NCBI GenBank assembly: GCA_002495485.1
Contig: DAFH01000127.1
Coordinates: 1 to 6,022 of the forward strand
Direction of reading: 5' to 3'
From: Candidatus Bathyarchaeota archaeon UBA185
GTDB taxonomy: Archaea > Thermoproteota > Bathyarchaeia > 40CM-2-53-6
Length of the DNA: 6,022 nt
Shown here: in pieces, positions 5,179 to 6,022 of the stretch
Layout: each line of letters begins with the position of its first letter
How positions within the stretch are numbered: position 1 is the first letter of the stretch
Made by a program: the position numbers and the translations under genes
The notes under the pieces: generated by a model
The model's input: the letters and a program-made list of their open reading frames with translations, nothing else
What the model was told of the DNA's origin: nothing
Databases searched by the model: none

Positions 5179-6022
5179 ATGGCGGCCAAGCTATCCAGTA
5201 ATCAGGTGAACACTTGGCGGCTGGCCAGACAGCATCTTCTCAGCCGTGCTCCAAGAAACCAGATGATCCGGGTTGTGTCGGATGTCTGCGGCGTCCAGGC
5301 CCAAGTGATGTCAGGTGCGGCGATGGCAATCTGGGCCAGAGTCGACGGTGTCACGGCTCAGGATGTAGAGGAGGAGTTATGGAACCATCGTCGACTCGTC
5401 AAGACTTGGTGTATGCGTGGAGCCCTGCATCTTCTCCCGGCTCAAGAGCTGCCGTTGTATGTTGCCGCCCTGAAGAGCCGGATTAACTACAGGAAAAACG
5501 CGTGGCTGAAAGGGCACGGGACACGGCTCGATGAGATCGACAAGATCACAATGGGGGCTCGGACCAGTCTTGATGGGCGAATCCTCACAAGAGAGGAACT
5601 CGTCGATGACATTGCAAGAAATGCAAGGTTCGGGCCGGCAGTCAAGCAACGCATGCTCTCAGGCTGGGGAAGCCTGCTCCACCCAGCGGCGTACCAGGGC
5701 TACCTCTGCTTCGGTCCCAGCCGGGGAAAGAACGTGACCTTCGTGAGGCCGGACCAGTGGCTTGGAAGGTGGAAGGAACCTGGCAGTGAAGAAGCGTTGA
5801 GAGAACTGCTCCGGCGTTTCATTGCCCGGTACGGGCCCTGCTCGCACAAGGATTTCGGCCACTGGTGGGGTGTCCCAGAGAGTAGCGCGAAGAAGACCTT
5901 CGCATCGATCCTACACGAGCTTGAGGAAGTCGAGTTCGATGGAAGCAAAGCTTGGATGAAGAGGGGAGATGCCGAGCAATGCAGAGACTCTGAGCATAGC
6001 CCTTCCGTTCGCATGGCCCCGA
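5179..6022 (+). CDS. Winged-helix DNA glycosylase-like protein, AlkZ/YcaQ (HTH_42) family, 3' end cut by window edge
   Basis: The frame is open from ATG 5179 to the window edge, giving 281 residues; family members are about 350-400, so the last part is missing. Family features: an N-terminal RLARQHLLSR (14-23), GVQAQ (38-42), TWCMRGALHLLP (76-87) and YGPCSHKDFGHWWGVP (218-233). Proteins of this winged-helix family include AlkZ, which unhooks DNA interstrand crosslinks made by azinomycin, and E. coli YcaQ (AlkX). AlkZ uses a QxQ catalytic motif near residues 37-39; here Gln40-Ala41-Gln42 matches it, whereas YcaQ has QxD. Glycosylase activity is therefore plausible, but many members are untested and the lesion is unknown. 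ATG 5179 is the only ATG after an in-frame TAG at 5146; upstream there is only a weak AAGG (5167) and no clear TATA box. It follows the HNH gene by 67 bases and may be cotranscribed. Sampled G+C is about 59%. Confidence 0.88.
   Translation, partial: MAAKLSSNQVNTWRLARQHLLSRAPRNQMIRVVSDVCGVQAQVMSGAAMAIWARVDGVTAQDVEEELWNHRRLVKTWCMRGALHLLPAQELPLYVAALKSRINYRKNAWLKGHGTRLDEIDKITMGARTSLDGRILTREELVDDIARNARFGPAVKQRMLSGWGSLLHPAAYQGYLCFGPSRGKNVTFVRPDQWLGRWKEPGSEEALRELLRRFIARYGPCSHKDFGHWWGVPESSAKKTFASILHELEEVEFDGSKAWMKRGDAEQCRDSEHSPSVRMAP

Noticed and set aside
5214..5862. Several ORFs on both strands between 5214 and 5862
   Set aside because: They are alternative frames of the AlkZ-like gene, whose own frame runs open from 5179 to the window edge with clear family motifs.

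Overview
This is archaeal DNA. The clearest evidence is a tRNA-splicing endonuclease of the archaeal EndA family with its catalytic Tyr-His-Lys triad intact, a glycyl-tRNA synthetase of the archaeal/eukaryotic alpha2 type, and a TATA-box-like promoter placed for a (near-)leaderless transcript. Shine-Dalgarno sites are weak or absent. The G+C content is moderate. I would guess a mesophilic TACK-type archaeon (Thaumarchaeota/Bathyarchaeota-like), but the sequence alone does not fix the phylum.

Layout. Bases 1-2785 hold three + strand genes in a row: the 3' part of glyS (cut by the left edge), a PhoU-like DUF47 helical protein, and endA. Gaps are short (about 47 and 12 bases), so this is a probable operon with a tRNA theme. 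A - strand M24 aminopeptidase-like gene (2823-4025) converges on endA, with 37 bases between the two stop codons. Its promoter lies in a 120-base divergent region (4026-4145) that also contains two inverted repeats.

To the right of that region come three more + strand genes: a 45-residue AN1-like zinc-finger ORF (4146-4283), a 263-residue HNH endonuclease-like protein with four CxxC pairs (4320-5111), and the first 281 codons of a winged-helix DNA glycosylase-like protein of the AlkZ/YcaQ (HTH_42) family (5179 to the right edge). The HNH gene looks poorer in G+C than its neighbours.

The left half is housekeeping: tRNA charging, tRNA splicing and peptide turnover. The right half looks like a small accessory DNA-processing cassette. 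The most interesting points are the zinc-finger ORF lying in the same reading frame as the HNH gene and separated from it by a single TAA, the altered metal-ligand set of the M24 protein, and the QxQ motif in the AlkZ-like protein. I found no tRNA, rRNA, CRISPR array or insertion sequence, and no gene-free stretch longer than 300 bases.
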